Assembly: GCA_964609675.1 (NCBI GenBank)
Contig: CAZSRX010000008.1
Coordinates: 1 to 64,000, forward strand
Length of the DNA stretch: 64,000 nt
Origin: CAZSRX01 sp964609675 [NCBI: uncultured Bacteroidota bacterium]
Lineage (GTDB): Bacteria > CLD3 > SB21
Direction of reading: 5' to 3'
Part shown: one piece after another, positions 50,560-61,900 of the stretch
Numbering within the stretch: the stretch's first letter is position 1
How the letters are laid out: every line of letters begins with the position of its first letter
Program-made: the position numbers and the translations under genes
The notes under the pieces: model-generated
What the model was told of the DNA's origin: nothing
Databases searched by the model: none
The model's input: the letters and a program-made list of their open reading frames with translations, nothing else

Positions 50560-51535
50560 GTTCGCCAGCGGGTATGTTCTTCCCGCGCTCGCCGTAATAC
50601 CTCTTTTAATATATTACACCCGCGGCAGGAAAAAGCCGGCCCTTCGTTATTCCGACACCCGCCTGCTGCGTGCCGTCATGCCTTCATTCCGAAGCCGATG
50701 GGCGGCTGTAATGCCTTATGTCCAGTGGTCGGCCGTCGCGCTGCTCATCGTAGGCATGGCCCGTCCCCGCTTAAAAAATGTTCAGGAAAAAATCACTGCC
50801 GAAGGCATCGATATCGTGATGGCGCTGGATGTATCCCGCAGCATGCTGATTGAGGATATGGGAAGGAAAAACCGTCTGGAAGCCGCCAAAGAAGTCGCGA
50901 TCCGGTTTGTGGAACGCCGCACGTCCGACCGGGTCGCTCTGGTTGTTTTTGCCGGTAAAAGCTTCACCCAGTGCCCGCTGACCACGGACTACGCCATGGT
51001 TATTCATTACATCCGGCAAACACATATCGGCATGGTCGAAGACGGCACGGCCATCGGCATGGGCATTGTCAACTCCGTCAACCGGCTGCGGGAAAGCACA
51101 GCCAAGAGCAAGATTATCATCCTGCTCACCGACGGCCAGAATAATCGCGGCGAAATTGACCCGATTACCTCCGCCCAGATCGCGAAAGCGCTGAACATAC
51201 GCATTTACACCATCGGCGCCGGTAAAGACGGCATCGCTCGCATTCCCGTGGACGACCCGTTTTTCGGCCGGCAATATGTAAGCGCCGAAGTTAAAATCGA
51301 CGAACCGACCCTCAAAAGCATCGCCGAAATCACCGGCGGACAGTTTTACCGGGCCACCACCGAAAACATGCTCGAAGATGTTTACCGGGACATTGAGAAA
51401 CTGGAAAAAACCAAAATCGAGGTTTCGACGATCCTGCGCTACAAAGAATTGTATCCGTATTTCTTAATAGCCGCGCTGGGTCTGCTACTGTCCGCGGCCG
51501 TGCTTTCAAGAACCTTATTCAGCGAGATTCCCTGA
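50549..51535 (+). CDS. batA: VWA-domain membrane protein BatA
   Basis: A 328-aa protein with two N-terminal TM helices (about 8-22, 52-70), a VWA domain with MIDAS DVSRS and IILLTDGQNN, and a C-terminal TM (about 303-320). The stretch DGTAIGMGIVNSVNRLRES and the 'QCPLTTDY' core are typical of BatA. It likely forms a complex with BatB around the inner membrane. It overlaps batB by 11 nt and its stop shares one nucleotide with the tilS start (TGATG). Confidence 0.9.
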   Translation: MPFEFASGYVLPALAVIPLLIYYTRGRKKPALRYSDTRLLRAVMPSFRSRWAAVMPYVQWSAVALLIVGMARPRLKNVQEKITAEGIDIVMALDVSRSMLIEDMGRKNRLEAAKEVAIRFVERRTSDRVALVVFAGKSFTQCPLTTDYAMVIHYIRQTHIGMVEDGTAIGMGIVNSVNRLRESTAKSKIIILLTDGQNNRGEIDPITSAQIAKALNIRIYTIGAGKDGIARIPVDDPFFGRQYVSAEVKIDEPTLKSIAEITGGQFYRATTENMLEDVYRDIEKLEKTKIEVSTILRYKELYPYFLIAALGLLLSAAVLSRTLFSEIP

Positions 51536-52956
51536 TGACACCTTCTGATCTGGAATCCCGATTTACCGCTCATTGCCGGGACCGGCGATATTTCCAGCCC
51601 GGCGACCGCTTGCTGCTGGCGGTTTCCGGCGGTATGGATTCCACCGTTATGCTCGACCTGTTCTGCCGCGCAAAAGACCGGCTTCAGGTTATCCTGGAGG
51701 TGTTTCATCTCAATCATGGCCTGCGCGGCGCTGAAAGCGATGGCGATGAAGCTTTCGTCAAAACGCTGTGCGCAAAAGCCGGCGTACCGTGTCACGCCGA
51801 CCGGGTGGACGTGCGCGCCGAAGCCGAATCCGGCGAATCCCTGGAATCGGCCGCGCGCCGAATTCGTTATGCACTGCTGAACCGCTGCGCGGAAGACAAC
51901 CAATTAAATTATATCTGTACCGCGCATCACCGCGACGATCAGGCGGAAACCGTACTGGCGCGCATTATTCACGGCACCGGATGGACCGGCCTTTGCGGTA
52001 TTCGCGAACGGAATGGAAAATTAGTCAGGCCTTTGCTGGCCTTTTCCCGGGAGGATATTTCTTTATACGCCGGATCGCGGCATTTAGCCTACCGTACCGA
52101 TTCCACCAACAGCGATATGACGATCTTTCGCAACCGGGTTCGCCGCCGGCTTTTACCGCTGCTGGCCGCGGAATATGACCCGCAGACCGCCAGCCATCTC
52201 ATTCATTTGTCGGCCATCGCCGGCGAGACCCTGGAGTGGGCGCAGTCGGAAGTAAAACGCCTATGGGCGGAAGCCTGCTGCTATGCCGATAAGGATAAAA
52301 TTAAACTTGATATTAACTCTTTTAACCATTACCTTTTATTTCAACGCAAATTGCTTATTGAAAAAGCTTTTGCGGCGATTTTTAATACGGATCCGGAAGC
52401 GCTGTTTCTGCGTTATCAGGATTATACGGCTATCATGCACCTGGCAGCATCCTCTGAATCCGGTTCCAAATTTTACAGGGGAAAAGCCGTGGTGCTGAAA
52501 ACACAGTCGTATCTGGTATTTTATCATACAGAACGCTTGCAGACGGAACCGTTCTGTATGGTTATCGGATCCGCCGGCGAATATAACCTGAGCGATAACG
52601 GCATCCGGTTTGTCCTGAAACCATACCCCGGCAACAAACGGCCGCCGTTGGGCATGTCGCGGTATGTAGAGTATATAGACGGGGCCAAGATTCGCGGGAC
52701 ACTGGTTCTTCGCAACTGGAAACCTGGCGACCGGTTTAACCCGCTGGGGATGCAGGGCATGAAAAAGCTGAGCGATTTTTTTATTGATAAAAAAATCGAT
52801 GTCCTTAATAAACCGCTGATTCCGCTGTTAACCGACCGGTTTGGCGATGACGAACAGATAGTCTGGGTGTGCGGTTGGCGGCTTGACGAACGATATAAAA
52901 TTGATAAAAACACCAAAACCATTTACCAAATCGAATGTGACTACCATGAAACCTGA
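51535..52956 (+). CDS. tilS: tRNA(Ile)-lysidine synthase
   Basis: TilS, 473 aa, converts C34 of tRNA-Ile (CAU) to lysidine so that it reads AUA. The PP-loop SGGMDST (31-37) binds ATP. The central region HHRDDQAET and the C-terminal domain (about 380-460, GDRFNPLGMQGMKKLSDFF) are typical of full-length TilS. It is an essential translation gene, translationally coupled to batA (1-nt overlap) and to hpt (11-nt overlap). Confidence 0.96.
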   Translation: MTPSDLESRFTAHCRDRRYFQPGDRLLLAVSGGMDSTVMLDLFCRAKDRLQVILEVFHLNHGLRGAESDGDEAFVKTLCAKAGVPCHADRVDVRAEAESGESLESAARRIRYALLNRCAEDNQLNYICTAHHRDDQAETVLARIIHGTGWTGLCGIRERNGKLVRPLLAFSREDISLYAGSRHLAYRTDSTNSDMTIFRNRVRRRLLPLLAAEYDPQTASHLIHLSAIAGETLEWAQSEVKRLWAEACCYADKDKIKLDINSFNHYLLFQRKLLIEKAFAAIFNTDPEALFLRYQDYTAIMHLAASSESGSKFYRGKAVVLKTQSYLVFYHTERLQTEPFCMVIGSAGEYNLSDNGIRFVLKPYPGNKRPPLGMSRYVEYIDGAKIRGTLVLRNWKPGDRFNPLGMQGMKKLSDFFIDKKIDVLNKPLIPLLTDRFGDDEQIVWVCGWRLDERYKIDKNTKTIYQIECDYHET

Positions 52957-53491
52957 GCTTCACATTGACGGACATGATTTTAAAATCCTGATCGACCGCA
53001 ATGAAATTGAAAAAGCGGTCCGGCGTCTGGCCCAGCGGCTAACCGATGATTACCGCGGCAAGAATCCCATTCTGGTGGGTGTGCTCAATGGCGCTTTTCT
53101 CTTCATCGCCGACTTATTCCGCGCCATGGACGTATCGGAAGCGGAAATCGATTTTCTGAAAATCGGCAGCTACGGCGACCACATGACTTCCTCCGGCAAA
53201 GTGACGCTGGATAAGGACGTCAGCGCCCAACTTAAGGACCGCCATGTCATTGTGGTGGAGGATATCGTTGATTCCGGCCTGTCGGTAACGTATATCCGCA
53301 ATCACCTGATGTATTATCAACCCGCCTCCCTCGAATTTGCCGCCCTGCTGCTGAAAAAAGAAAAAGCTAAAACCGATTTCCCGATTAAATACGTCGGATT
53401 CGAAATCGGTAATGACTTTGTCATCGGTTACGGCCTGGATTATCAGCAGCAATACCGGAACCTGCCGGATGTGTACGTTACCCACAACTAA
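52946..53491 (+). CDS. hpt: Hypoxanthine phosphoribosyltransferase
   Basis: Hpt, 181 aa, salvages hypoxanthine (and guanine) to nucleotides with PRPP. The PRPP loop is VVEDIVDSGLS (103-113); the GVLNGAFLF segment near residue 45 and KTDFPIKYVGFEI near the C-terminus are also family marks. ATG 52946 overlaps the tilS stop by 11 nt (ATG-N5-TGA). The tilS-hpt-ftsH order is conserved in many bacteria. Confidence 0.96.
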   Translation: MKPELHIDGHDFKILIDRNEIEKAVRRLAQRLTDDYRGKNPILVGVLNGAFLFIADLFRAMDVSEAEIDFLKIGSYGDHMTSSGKVTLDKDVSAQLKDRHVIVVEDIVDSGLSVTYIRNHLMYYQPASLEFAALLLKKEKAKTDFPIKYVGFEIGNDFVIGYGLDYQQQYRNLPDVYVTHN

Positions 53492-53515
53492 GGAGCGTGT
53501 TTACGATTTTACAAT

Positions 53516-55534
53516 ATGGCCGATAATAATAAAACCAAAAATAAAAAATCATCGGGTAGCCACGAAAAGAGCAAAGGAAACGCGTCCAAAAGTAATCGGC
53601 CTGCCCCGCCGGGCGGCGGCCCGAATATGAAAAACTCGATGAGTACCGTTCTGATATGGATGGCGCTCTTTTTTGCGTTTTTTTTCCTCTATCACTTATT
53701 GAGCGGCAACACCGATAAAATCGCTGAAATTCCATTCTCGGAATATCAGGAACTGCTGGAAAGCAATAAGATCAGCGGTATCGTGATTACCGATTACGAA
53801 TTAAGCGGCCTCCTCAAAGAAGACACCACACGGATTGTGGACGGAAAACTAACCCGATACAGTCAGTTCCGGACGTATCTGCCGTTTATCGATTCCAAAA
53901 TGCTGGAGGATTGGAAGGCGCGTGGAATTGGCGTGGAGTTCACTAAAAAAGGAACGGATTTTTCCAGCATTCTTCTGCAGATGCTTCCGTGGATTATCGC
54001 CATCGGTATTTTTATTTTTATTCTTCGCCGCATGCAGGGCGGAGGTTCCGGCGGAAAAAACATTTTTTCGTTTGGTAAAAGCCGCGCCCGCATGTCCAGC
54101 GATAAGGACGCCAAAGTAACTTTTTCGGATGTGGCCGGCTGTGAGGAAGCAAAAACCGAACTTCAGGAAATCGTGGAATTTCTGAAAGATCCCGGTCGAT
54201 TTACGCGTCTGGGCGGACGCATTCCCAAAGGCGCGCTGCTGCTGGGCCCTCCGGGGACAGGCAAAACCCTTCTGGCCCGGGCCGTTGCGGGCGAAGCCGG
54301 CGTGCCGTTTTTCTCGATCAGTGGAGCGGATTTTGTGGAAATGTTTGTCGGTGTAGGCGCGGCGCGGGTGCGCGACCTGTTTGAACAGGCCAAGAAAAAC
54401 CATCCCTGCATTATTTTTATCGACGAGATCGACGCCGTTGGTCGGTCCCGCGGCGCAGGCCTGGGCGGCGGCCATGACGAACGCGAACAAACTCTTAACC
54501 AACTCCTCGTTGAAATGGACGGTTTCAACGCCAGCGATGGCATCATCGTCATCGCGGCAACCAACCGCCCGGATATTCTTGACACCGCGCTTCTGCGACC
54601 GGGCCGGTTCGACCGGCAAATCGTCGTTGACCAACCGGACGTCAAGGGCCGCGAGGAAATCCTTAAAATCCATGTCCGTAAAGTGCCGCTCAGCGACAAT
54701 GTCCGTCTCGAAAAAATCGCCAAAGGTACGCCCGGCCTCTCCGGCGCCGACCTCGAAAATTTAGTGAACGAAGCCTCGCTGCTTGCCGCACGGCGCAACT
54801 CCGATGTCGTGGAAAATATCGATTTTGAAAACGCCAAGGACAAGGTGATGATGGGCGTGGAACGGAAGAGTCTTGTTATAAACGAGAAAGAAAAAAACAT
54901 GGTGGCTTACCATGAAGCCGGTCACGCGCTGGTCGCCAAATTACTGCCCGATTCGGACCCCGTTCACAAAGTCACTATTATTCCCCGCGGGCGCGCGCTG
55001 GGCCTGACGCATTACCTGCCCACCGACGACCGGCATATGTATTCCCGCCAGTTCATCCAGACCACATTGGTTCACCTGCTCGGCGGACGGGCGGCGGAAA
55101 AAATCGTCTTCAACCACGTCACGACCGGCGCCGGCAACGACATTGACCGGGCTACCGCCGTGGCGCGTAAAATGGTCTGCGAATGGGGCATGAGCGACGC
55201 GTTGGGTCCGGTCGCCTTCGGCAAGAAGGACGAGGAAGTCTTCCTCGGACGCGAAATCGCCACCGCCCGCAATTACAGCGAAAAAACCTCCACGCTGATC
55301 GACGAGGAAATCAAACGGATCATCTGGGAAGCCGAAAAAACCGCTGACCAGCTTCTGCGGGATAATATCCAATACCTGCACGCCATCGCCCGCGCCCTCA
55401 TCGAACGGGAAACAATCGATGCGGAAGATCTGGACCTGATCATGAAAGACCCGGACGCGTTCAACGGTAACGCGTCAAACCCTAAAACCCCTGAAACGGA
55501 AGTTACCCCTGCAGTCATCACACCAACGGTATAA
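53516..55534 (+). CDS. ftsH: ATP-dependent zinc metalloprotease FtsH
   Basis: A 672-aa membrane AAA+ protease that degrades unassembled membrane proteins and regulators. A basic N-terminal tail is followed by TM1 (about 46-65), a periplasmic loop, TM2 (about 157-175) and the AAA domain with Walker A GPPGTGKT (244-251), Walker [10 protein letters not shown] and the SRH '[20 protein letters not shown]'-type region. The zinc site is HEAGH (466-470) with a third acidic ligand near D542-D544. It lies 24 bp after hpt, as in the classical tilS-hpt-ftsH arrangement. Confidence 0.97.
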   Translation: MADNNKTKNKKSSGSHEKSKGNASKSNRPAPPGGGPNMKNSMSTVLIWMALFFAFFFLYHLLSGNTDKIAEIPFSEYQELLESNKISGIVITDYELSGLLKEDTTRIVDGKLTRYSQFRTYLPFIDSKMLEDWKARGIGVEFTKKGTDFSSILLQMLPWIIAIGIFIFILRRMQGGGSGGKNIFSFGKSRARMSSDKDAKVTFSDVAGCEEAKTELQEIVEFLKDPGRFTRLGGRIPKGALLLGPPGTGKTLLARAVAGEAGVPFFSISGADFVEMFVGVGAARVRDLFEQAKKNHPCIIFIDEIDAVGRSRGAGLGGGHDEREQTLNQLLVEMDGFNASDGIIVIAATNRPDILDTALLRPGRFDRQIVVDQPDVKGREEILKIHVRKVPLSDNVRLEKIAKGTPGLSGADLENLVNEASLLAARRNSDVVENIDFENAKDKVMMGVERKSLVINEKEKNMVAYHEAGHALVAKLLPDSDPVHKVTIIPRGRALGLTHYLPTDDRHMYSRQFIQTTLVHLLGGRAAEKIVFNHVTTGAGNDIDRATAVARKMVCEWGMSDALGPVAFGKKDEEVFLGREIATARNYSEKTSTLIDEEIKRIIWEAEKTADQLLRDNIQYLHAIARALIERETIDAEDLDLIMKDPDAFNGNASNPKTPETEVTPAVITPTV

Positions 55535-55540
55535 CAATTT

Positions 55541-57235
55541 ATGGAAAAACTGATTCGTTTTCTTTCCGGGGAAGTCCCCGGCGGCATCGGGCTATATATC
55601 GGCGTCATGTTTGTAATTATCTTTATGGCTTGGTTCCTATACCGGTTTTCCGCCGTCATCAATAAGCAGAAGCTCAAACGCATAGCGATGTTTCTCTGCG
55701 CTTTTGCAACCTTTACTTACCTGATAGCCCGTTTATCCCGGCCGCCTCAGGAAGAAACCATTTACATTGCCGTCTGGCCGCTTCAATATCTTCCCGCTAC
55801 CGGCTTCCCGGCTGATTCCGGGGAGTTCGCAGGACTCGGAAGAGCCCTGGCGGAATTAACAGCTTACCGCGGTATGATGACGTCGCCGGACCATATGCTC
55901 TTTCTCAAACCCGATTGGCTCTTAGACGCCTTCGACTCCACCGACCGCGCGGAACTGAAATATAACGATACCGTACGGCTTACAACCTGGTGCCGTACGC
56001 TTAAAATCAATTATATGGTCAGCGGATCCTACTCCATATCCGGAAAGTACCTTGAAATAAACGCCGACATCTATTCGCTTGAAGAAAGCGAATCCCGAGC
56101 GTTGATACGTGAAACCCTCTCATTTCAAACCACGCAAGACCTGGTACCGGCACTTGAAAACCTGTCTGCCATTATGACCAAAGGTATTTATAAAACCGCC
56201 GGTATGCGACCGGCGCCGGTTATGGAACCGGATCTGGAACTGTACCGATCCCCCGCTCTTTTACAATACGGTTATGCGCAGGAACTTTTCTCACGAGACC
56301 GCTATCAGGAATCGCTGGCCGCTTTCAACCGCGCGCACATGAAAGACAGTTCGCGCGCCCTGACATGGTTCGGCAAAGGTTTAGCCTACGGCGAACTGAT
56401 GATCCGGACATCCGACGACAAACTGCGCAACGACTACCAGAAGCGCGCCGAATACCATCTCAAAATGTGCGGCCAGAAAGCGCCCGGATTTGCCCCGGCT
56501 TATGTTGCCTTAGCGAAATACTATCTGTTCATGAAACCGGAACCGCGGTATCTGGACGCCGAATTCGCTTTAATCGCCGGAAAAGAGTTATACGCGCGGG
56601 ATTATATGATATATTACCTGCTCAGCTTCATGCAGAAAATCCGCTGGGAATCATTCGGATTTACACGACGACAAGACATTCTGGCGCAGGCGCTTCAATA
56701 TAATCCGGCCGCGTTCCAGACGTACCTGGAATACGGTTTTATGTTTCTTCAGTACGCCAAACCTCACGATTACAATACCCAGCAGGCGCTTCAGTGTTTC
56801 CGTACCGCTAAATTCCTGAGGCCGAATCATCTGAACGCGATCATGGGGCTTGTTTCCGCTTATGACTACATGGGATATTATGACGAAGCGCTTAAACTGC
56901 TCGAACAGGCCGATCGGTTGTACCCAAACCACACGGAAATATTTTACACGCAGGGCGTCGTGCATTATCATCAGGCGGCATGGTACAAAATGAAAAAACG
57001 TCGGCAGGATGAAAATCAAAGTTACCGGCTGGCCGAACAGTATTTTCAGCGGGCGGTCAAATCGGCCAATCACGGTTATGCCTTTTTGTACCTTGGAAAA
57101 ATCTATGATATTCAGAACCGTAAAAACGAGGCCATCGAAGCATTCCGCGCCGCCATGAAATACATCCCGCGCGAAGATCCTTACCGTGAGGAAGCGCGCA
57201 AAAAACTCAGGGAGTATTTTCCGGATGTCGAATAG
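55541..57235 (+). CDS. Membrane TPR protein with TolB/FlgO-like domain
   Basis: A 564-aa protein. Two hydrophobic segments (about 16-35, 49-65) anchor it. Residues about 75-220 look like the FlgO/TolB N-terminal-like domain seen in 'TPR with regulator' proteins (IYIAVWPLQYLP ... INYMVSGSYSISGKYLEINADIYS). About seven tetratricopeptide repeats follow (240-560). The arrangement suggests a scaffold that organises other envelope proteins. It follows ftsH by 6 bp and overlaps folP by 11 nt, so it is in the same transcript. Function is not known. Confidence 0.82.
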   Translation: MEKLIRFLSGEVPGGIGLYIGVMFVIIFMAWFLYRFSAVINKQKLKRIAMFLCAFATFTYLIARLSRPPQEETIYIAVWPLQYLPATGFPADSGEFAGLGRALAELTAYRGMMTSPDHMLFLKPDWLLDAFDSTDRAELKYNDTVRLTTWCRTLKINYMVSGSYSISGKYLEINADIYSLEESESRALIRETLSFQTTQDLVPALENLSAIMTKGIYKTAGMRPAPVMEPDLELYRSPALLQYGYAQELFSRDRYQESLAAFNRAHMKDSSRALTWFGKGLAYGELMIRTSDDKLRNDYQKRAEYHLKMCGQKAPGFAPAYVALAKYYLFMKPEPRYLDAEFALIAGKELYARDYMIYYLLSFMQKIRWESFGFTRRQDILAQALQYNPAAFQTYLEYGFMFLQYAKPHDYNTQQALQCFRTAKFLRPNHLNAIMGLVSAYDYMGYYDEALKLLEQADRLYPNHTEIFYTQGVVHYHQAAWYKMKKRRQDENQSYRLAEQYFQRAVKSANHGYAFLYLGKIYDIQNRKNEAIEAFRAAMKYIPREDPYREEARKKLREYFPDVE

Positions 57236-58067
57236 CGTTGTCGAATACCTGATGACCGCGATGTCTCGCCGGCCGCTTCTGATGGGCATCCTGAACGTCA
57301 CGCCGGATTCATTTTCCGACGGTGGTCGTTTTCTGAAACGGGATGACGCTCTGCGGCAGGCCGAAAAACTTAAAAACGACGGCGCCGATATCCTCGACAT
57401 CGGCGGGGAGTCCACACGGCCGGGCTCCGACCCTGTGAGTCTTCAGGAAGAAACCGACCGCGCGCTTCCGGTCGTCGAACGGGTCGTCCGTGATATCGGT
57501 CTTCCCGTTTCGATTGATACTTATAAATCCGCCGTGGCGGCCGAGGCCGTCCGCGCCGGCGCCTGTCTGATCAACGACATCAGCGGCCTGACTTTCGATC
57601 CGGATATGGCCGCAACGGCCGCCCGCCTCAACGCCGGCCTGATTATCATGCACATCAAGGGCACGCCCAAGCACATGCAGGTAAACCCGCATTACGACGA
57701 CGTGGTCGGCGAGGTCTTCACGTTTCTTGAACAACAGTGCCGGCTGGCCGCCAACGCCGGCGTACAGTCCATCATCATTGATCCCGGATTGGGATTCGGC
57801 AAACGGCTGGAGGATAATTATCTTTTACTGAAACATCTTCAGGCATTCCGCCGGCTCGGGCGGCCTGTAATGATCGGCTCTTCCCGTAAATCGTTTCTCG
57901 GAAAACCCTTTAACGCCGGCCCGGACGATCGGCTGGAAGGTACGATCGTCACAAATGTCTGGGCGGCCATGCAGGGCGCATCGGTACTTCGCCTGCATGA
58001 CATTCTTCCCGTAAGGCGCGCGCTGGAAATTCTTAACCGGATAACCGCCGAAACCCATGCAGACTGA
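57225..58067 (+). CDS. folP: Dihydropteroate synthase
   Basis: FolP, 280 aa, joins p-aminobenzoate to dihydropterin pyrophosphate in folate synthesis. Motifs: GILNVTPDSFSDGG (21-34), DILDIGGESTRPGS (about 58-71), and IIIDPGLGFGK and IGSSRKSFLG in the C-terminal half. ATG 57225 is chosen because it overlaps the TPR gene stop as ATG-N5-TAG and keeps the family N-terminus; longer in-frame starts lie inside that gene. It overlaps cdaA by 11 nt. Confidence 0.95.
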   Translation: MSNSVVEYLMTAMSRRPLLMGILNVTPDSFSDGGRFLKRDDALRQAEKLKNDGADILDIGGESTRPGSDPVSLQEETDRALPVVERVVRDIGLPVSIDTYKSAVAAEAVRAGACLINDISGLTFDPDMAATAARLNAGLIIMHIKGTPKHMQVNPHYDDVVGEVFTFLEQQCRLAANAGVQSIIIDPGLGFGKRLEDNYLLLKHLQAFRRLGRPVMIGSSRKSFLGKPFNAGPDDRLEGTIVTNVWAAMQGASVLRLHDILPVRRALEILNRITAETHAD

Positions 58068-58908
58068 ATTATTTAAAATATTTTTCATACCGGTCACGTG
58101 GCTGGATATTCTGGACATTCTGGCCGTCACGCTGATTCTTTTCCGCGCGTATCTCATCATCCAGGGAACCACCGCTTCGCGCATGCTGATCGGACTCATT
58201 ATCATTTTGCTGCTGTCGTTCGCCGTGCAGGCGTTGAATATGCACGGGATGATGTGGCTGGTGGACCAGATCCGTACCGTCTGGGTTATCGCTTTCGTAA
58301 TCATTTTCCAGCCCGAACTACGCCGAATCCTGACCTCGCTGGGGCAGGGCCGTTTCATTAAAACGATTATCAAAATCGGCGTGCCGCATTATATTGACGA
58401 CGTGGTCAAAGCCTGCGAAATGCTGGCCAAGCGCCGCAACGGCGCCATCATTGTGCTGGCCCAGACGGCCGGTCTTAAAAACATTATCGAAACCGGCCTG
58501 CCCGTGCAGGGACGCGTGTCCCACCAGCTACTCCAATCCATCTTCAACCCGCGCTCACCGCTGCACGACGGCGCCGTGATTATCGACAACGAGCAAATTG
58601 AGGCCGCCAAATGCCTGCTGCCCCTTAGCCAAAATCCGTTTATCGAATCCTCACTTGGCACACGACACCGTGCCGCTGTCGGCGTTACAGAACAATCCGA
58701 CGCCGTCGCTATCGTCGTCTCGGAGGAAACCGGCAAAATCTCCACCGCGTTTAAAGGCGTGCTGCACCGCAATCTCACCGCCAGTGAACTCCGCCAGCAC
58801 CTGATAGACATCATGAGCCAGTCTAAAACACGTAAATGGCTCCGACGACACCGCCGAAAAACCGACCGCAAGGATTTTTCAGGACTCGAACCCAATCAAA
58901 CTAAATAA
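58057..58908 (+). CDS. cdaA: Diadenylate cyclase CdaA
   Basis: CdaA, 283 aa, makes cyclic di-AMP from two ATP. Three N-terminal TM helices (about 15-80) anchor it to the membrane. The DAC domain follows with DGA (171-173, in LHDGAVII) and RHR (203-205, in GTRHRAAVG), the metal and ATP-binding signature. The basic C-terminal tail is short. In other bacteria cdaA is coupled to cdaR and glmM; here it follows folP with an 11-nt overlap, and cdaR is absent. Cyclic di-AMP commonly controls potassium and osmotic balance. Confidence 0.95.
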   Translation: MQTELFKIFFIPVTWLDILDILAVTLILFRAYLIIQGTTASRMLIGLIIILLLSFAVQALNMHGMMWLVDQIRTVWVIAFVIIFQPELRRILTSLGQGRFIKTIIKIGVPHYIDDVVKACEMLAKRRNGAIIVLAQTAGLKNIIETGLPVQGRVSHQLLQSIFNPRSPLHDGAVIIDNEQIEAAKCLLPLSQNPFIESSLGTRHRAAVGVTEQSDAVAIVVSEETGKISTAFKGVLHRNLTASELRQHLIDIMSQSKTRKWLRRHRRKTDRKDFSGLEPNQTK

Positions 58909-58962
58909 GACCATTCGACGGCCTCATCTGTACAATATTAAATGAATCGCACAGGAAAGTCT

Positions 58963-61900
58963 ATGTATCCGACCAAACCAACCGGAATCATCATATTTAT
59001 CGCATGCGTCATCGGTCTGACCGGTAACCTCTTAACCGCCCAAAACGGCGAAACGGTAAAATCAAAAAACGATTATATCTCGCTGAAATCTGTAAAACCG
59101 GGCGAGTATATTTATGAACTGCAATTCCCCGATCCCCAGTTTGAAACGGTGTCGGTAAACGGTAAAACTTTTCATAAAATCAGCGCGCCTTTTTTTGAAT
59201 CGATCACGCAACCCGGAGCGCCGGAACTGCCTAAGTTAACGTATTTGCTGGAACTGCCTGAAGGAAACCCTTCCGTATCGGTAATACAAAGCGCATCCAA
59301 ACGTAGCCGTGTTCATACTATCCTCCCGCACAGGGACCACGCCGCGATGGTTGCGCTATCGGAAAGCAGTTTTTCGGACGCTTCGACCACGGACTGGAAG
59401 CGGCAAAATGAATGGATGCCTGCAAATTCCGTACACCTGCAGTTTCTCGGGCATTTCAGGGAAATTCCAATGTATCGGCTGGATATTTATCCTTACCGTT
59501 ATCATGCTGTTAAGAAAGAACTGGAAGCGCTGCGTACGATGAGCATCCGCATTGTCTATCCGTCGAATAAAAAAGTGGCCATCACGGAACCGATTTCGGG
59601 TGATCTGCAGGCCCTGCTGAAAACTCAGATCATTAACTGGGAATCCGCAGGAAAAAACCGTATATGGCAGTCCAAAAAAAACCTGTATAAGGAAAACCTG
59701 CAGGCAAATTATCTGGGCAGCACCTACATCAAAATTACTCTCAATAAAGACGGCCTGTATAAAATTACCTACGATGACTTAAAACGGCTGATGCCTTTCA
59801 AATCTATTGATCCACGGTCTTTCCGTCTTATCTGTCAGGGACGGGAGGTACCGATATATTTCAAAGGCGAAGCCGACGGCGTTTTTTCAAATGGAGACTA
59901 TTTTGAATTCTTCGGAGAACAATACCGTTCCAAATTTCATCCGTATTTAAAGGATATTCCATCCTTCAGCGGACATTATTATGATTTGTGGAGCGATGAG
60001 AATGTGTATTTCCTAACCTGGGATGGACCTCTGGGACAGCGGCTGATAGAGGAGAACGCCGGTCTGCGTCAGGACACCAATCTCCTGCGCCCGCCTTTTT
60101 ACACCGTCACGAGGCATTTCGAGGACGACCGCGTACGGTCGGACCAGCTTAAAAATATTAACCTGATCCAGCCGGCGGTTGTTGAAGACATCTGGACGTT
60201 TGATGACGGCGTTTCATACATCGCCGGCGGTTCTAACGCCCAGTCCACGAGGGAGTACAAGTTTAACATCGAAAATCCCGATAATCTTTTTCAGCGCGTG
60301 GACACCCTCGTGATCAACTTTCAGGGCATCAGTACCGGTTTACATTATATACAGGTATTCGTGAACGATGTGCTGTTGACGCCTACGGCCATGACCTGGT
60401 CCGGCGCGAAAAAATTTCAAGCCGCCTTGCCGGTATTCCCGGGCAGCGGCCGCCTGCGACACGGCGAAAACACGCTGCGCATCTTTACGCCGGCCAACGC
60501 GGAACGCAACCTGGACATCATCGCCCTGAACTGGTTTGACGTTACCTACAAACGCAAGTACACGGCGTCGGACAGCACGTACATTCTTTTTACAGGCGGC
60601 GATACGTATCAATCCGGTTATGTCCACCAGATTGAAGTCAGCGGCTTCCGAACCCCGGCCATCAGTCTTTATAAAAAAGGCATCAGCAAAATGGTCAGCT
60701 GGGACGTTGATTCCAATTCATTCGACGGGAGTTATAAAATCACCTTTCAGGACGCCATCTTCTTCCCCGAAACCGAATATATCGCCGTAACGGAAGAAGC
60801 CAAAATGAAACCGAAATCCCTCACATTGGATACGTTGCGGGATCTCCGTCAGGGCAGTCATAATGCGCGATATCTGATCATTACACCGAAGATTTTCCGG
60901 AACAGCATTCAGCGGCTGGAAAACTATCGCAGAAACAGGGGTTATACGGTTGAAACCGTCCTCGCGGAGGATATTTATGACCAGTTTAATGCCGGCATAA
61001 AAAGTCCGTACGCTATTCGCGATTTTCTGCGTTTCGCGGCTCAATCCCCCGCCTGGCAAGGCACGCAGGGCTCGCCGCTCTATGTGGTTCTGATTGGCGA
61101 TGCCTCCTATAATTCCAAGCGCAGTAAAAACGATTTCCTGCCGGTGCAATCCATCCAGACGCTTTCTTACGGCCCTGCTGGAAGCGATCACTGGTACGCG
61201 ACGCTGGACGACGACATCATCGCCGATCTGTTTATCGGTCGGATTTCCGTCACCACGAATACCGAACTGGACAATGTTATAGACAAAATTATCACCTATG
61301 AACAATCGGCGTATCCGGGCGATTGGAAGAACCGCGTCTGTTTTATCGGCGGCCAGCGTGAAACCCGCGGTCAGGGATCCAACAGCGAAATCCCGTATGA
61401 CGTATTCCGCTATCAGAGTTCCAGGATTATTAACAATCGTCTGCCGCAGCGATTCTCGGCGGACCGTATCTATGCCTATCCGCTGAACGACCAGTTTTTC
61501 GGCGGCGCCAATGCAGTTATGAATGCGTTTAATACCGGCAAACTGCTTATGGCTTATCTGGGCCATGGGGGCGGCGGTATTTGGGGCGATCTGGACGCGC
61601 TCACGGGTAAGCCGCTTCTCAGCAATGATCAGGCGCTCGCGCTGACACCCACAAACGGTCCGTGGCCATTGGTCCTCAGTATGACCTGTTTTGTGGGCTC
61701 CTTCGAAGAAGACAGCCGCGTGGCCCTCGGCGAACTTCTGGTAAAAACCCCAAACCGCGGCGCCATCGGCGTGTATGCCGCCAGCGGCGTGGGCTGGATT
61801 ATCGGCGACTACCAGTTGCTCGACCAAACGATACAGCCCATGCTGGAACAGGCCTCTACGGCCGGCGAAGCGTTGATACTGGGAAAGCTGAATTATATCA

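Noticed and set aside
60718-61827. 369-codon open frame on the minus strand
   Set aside because: Antisense to the C25 protease domain, whose catalytic motifs are in the plus frame.
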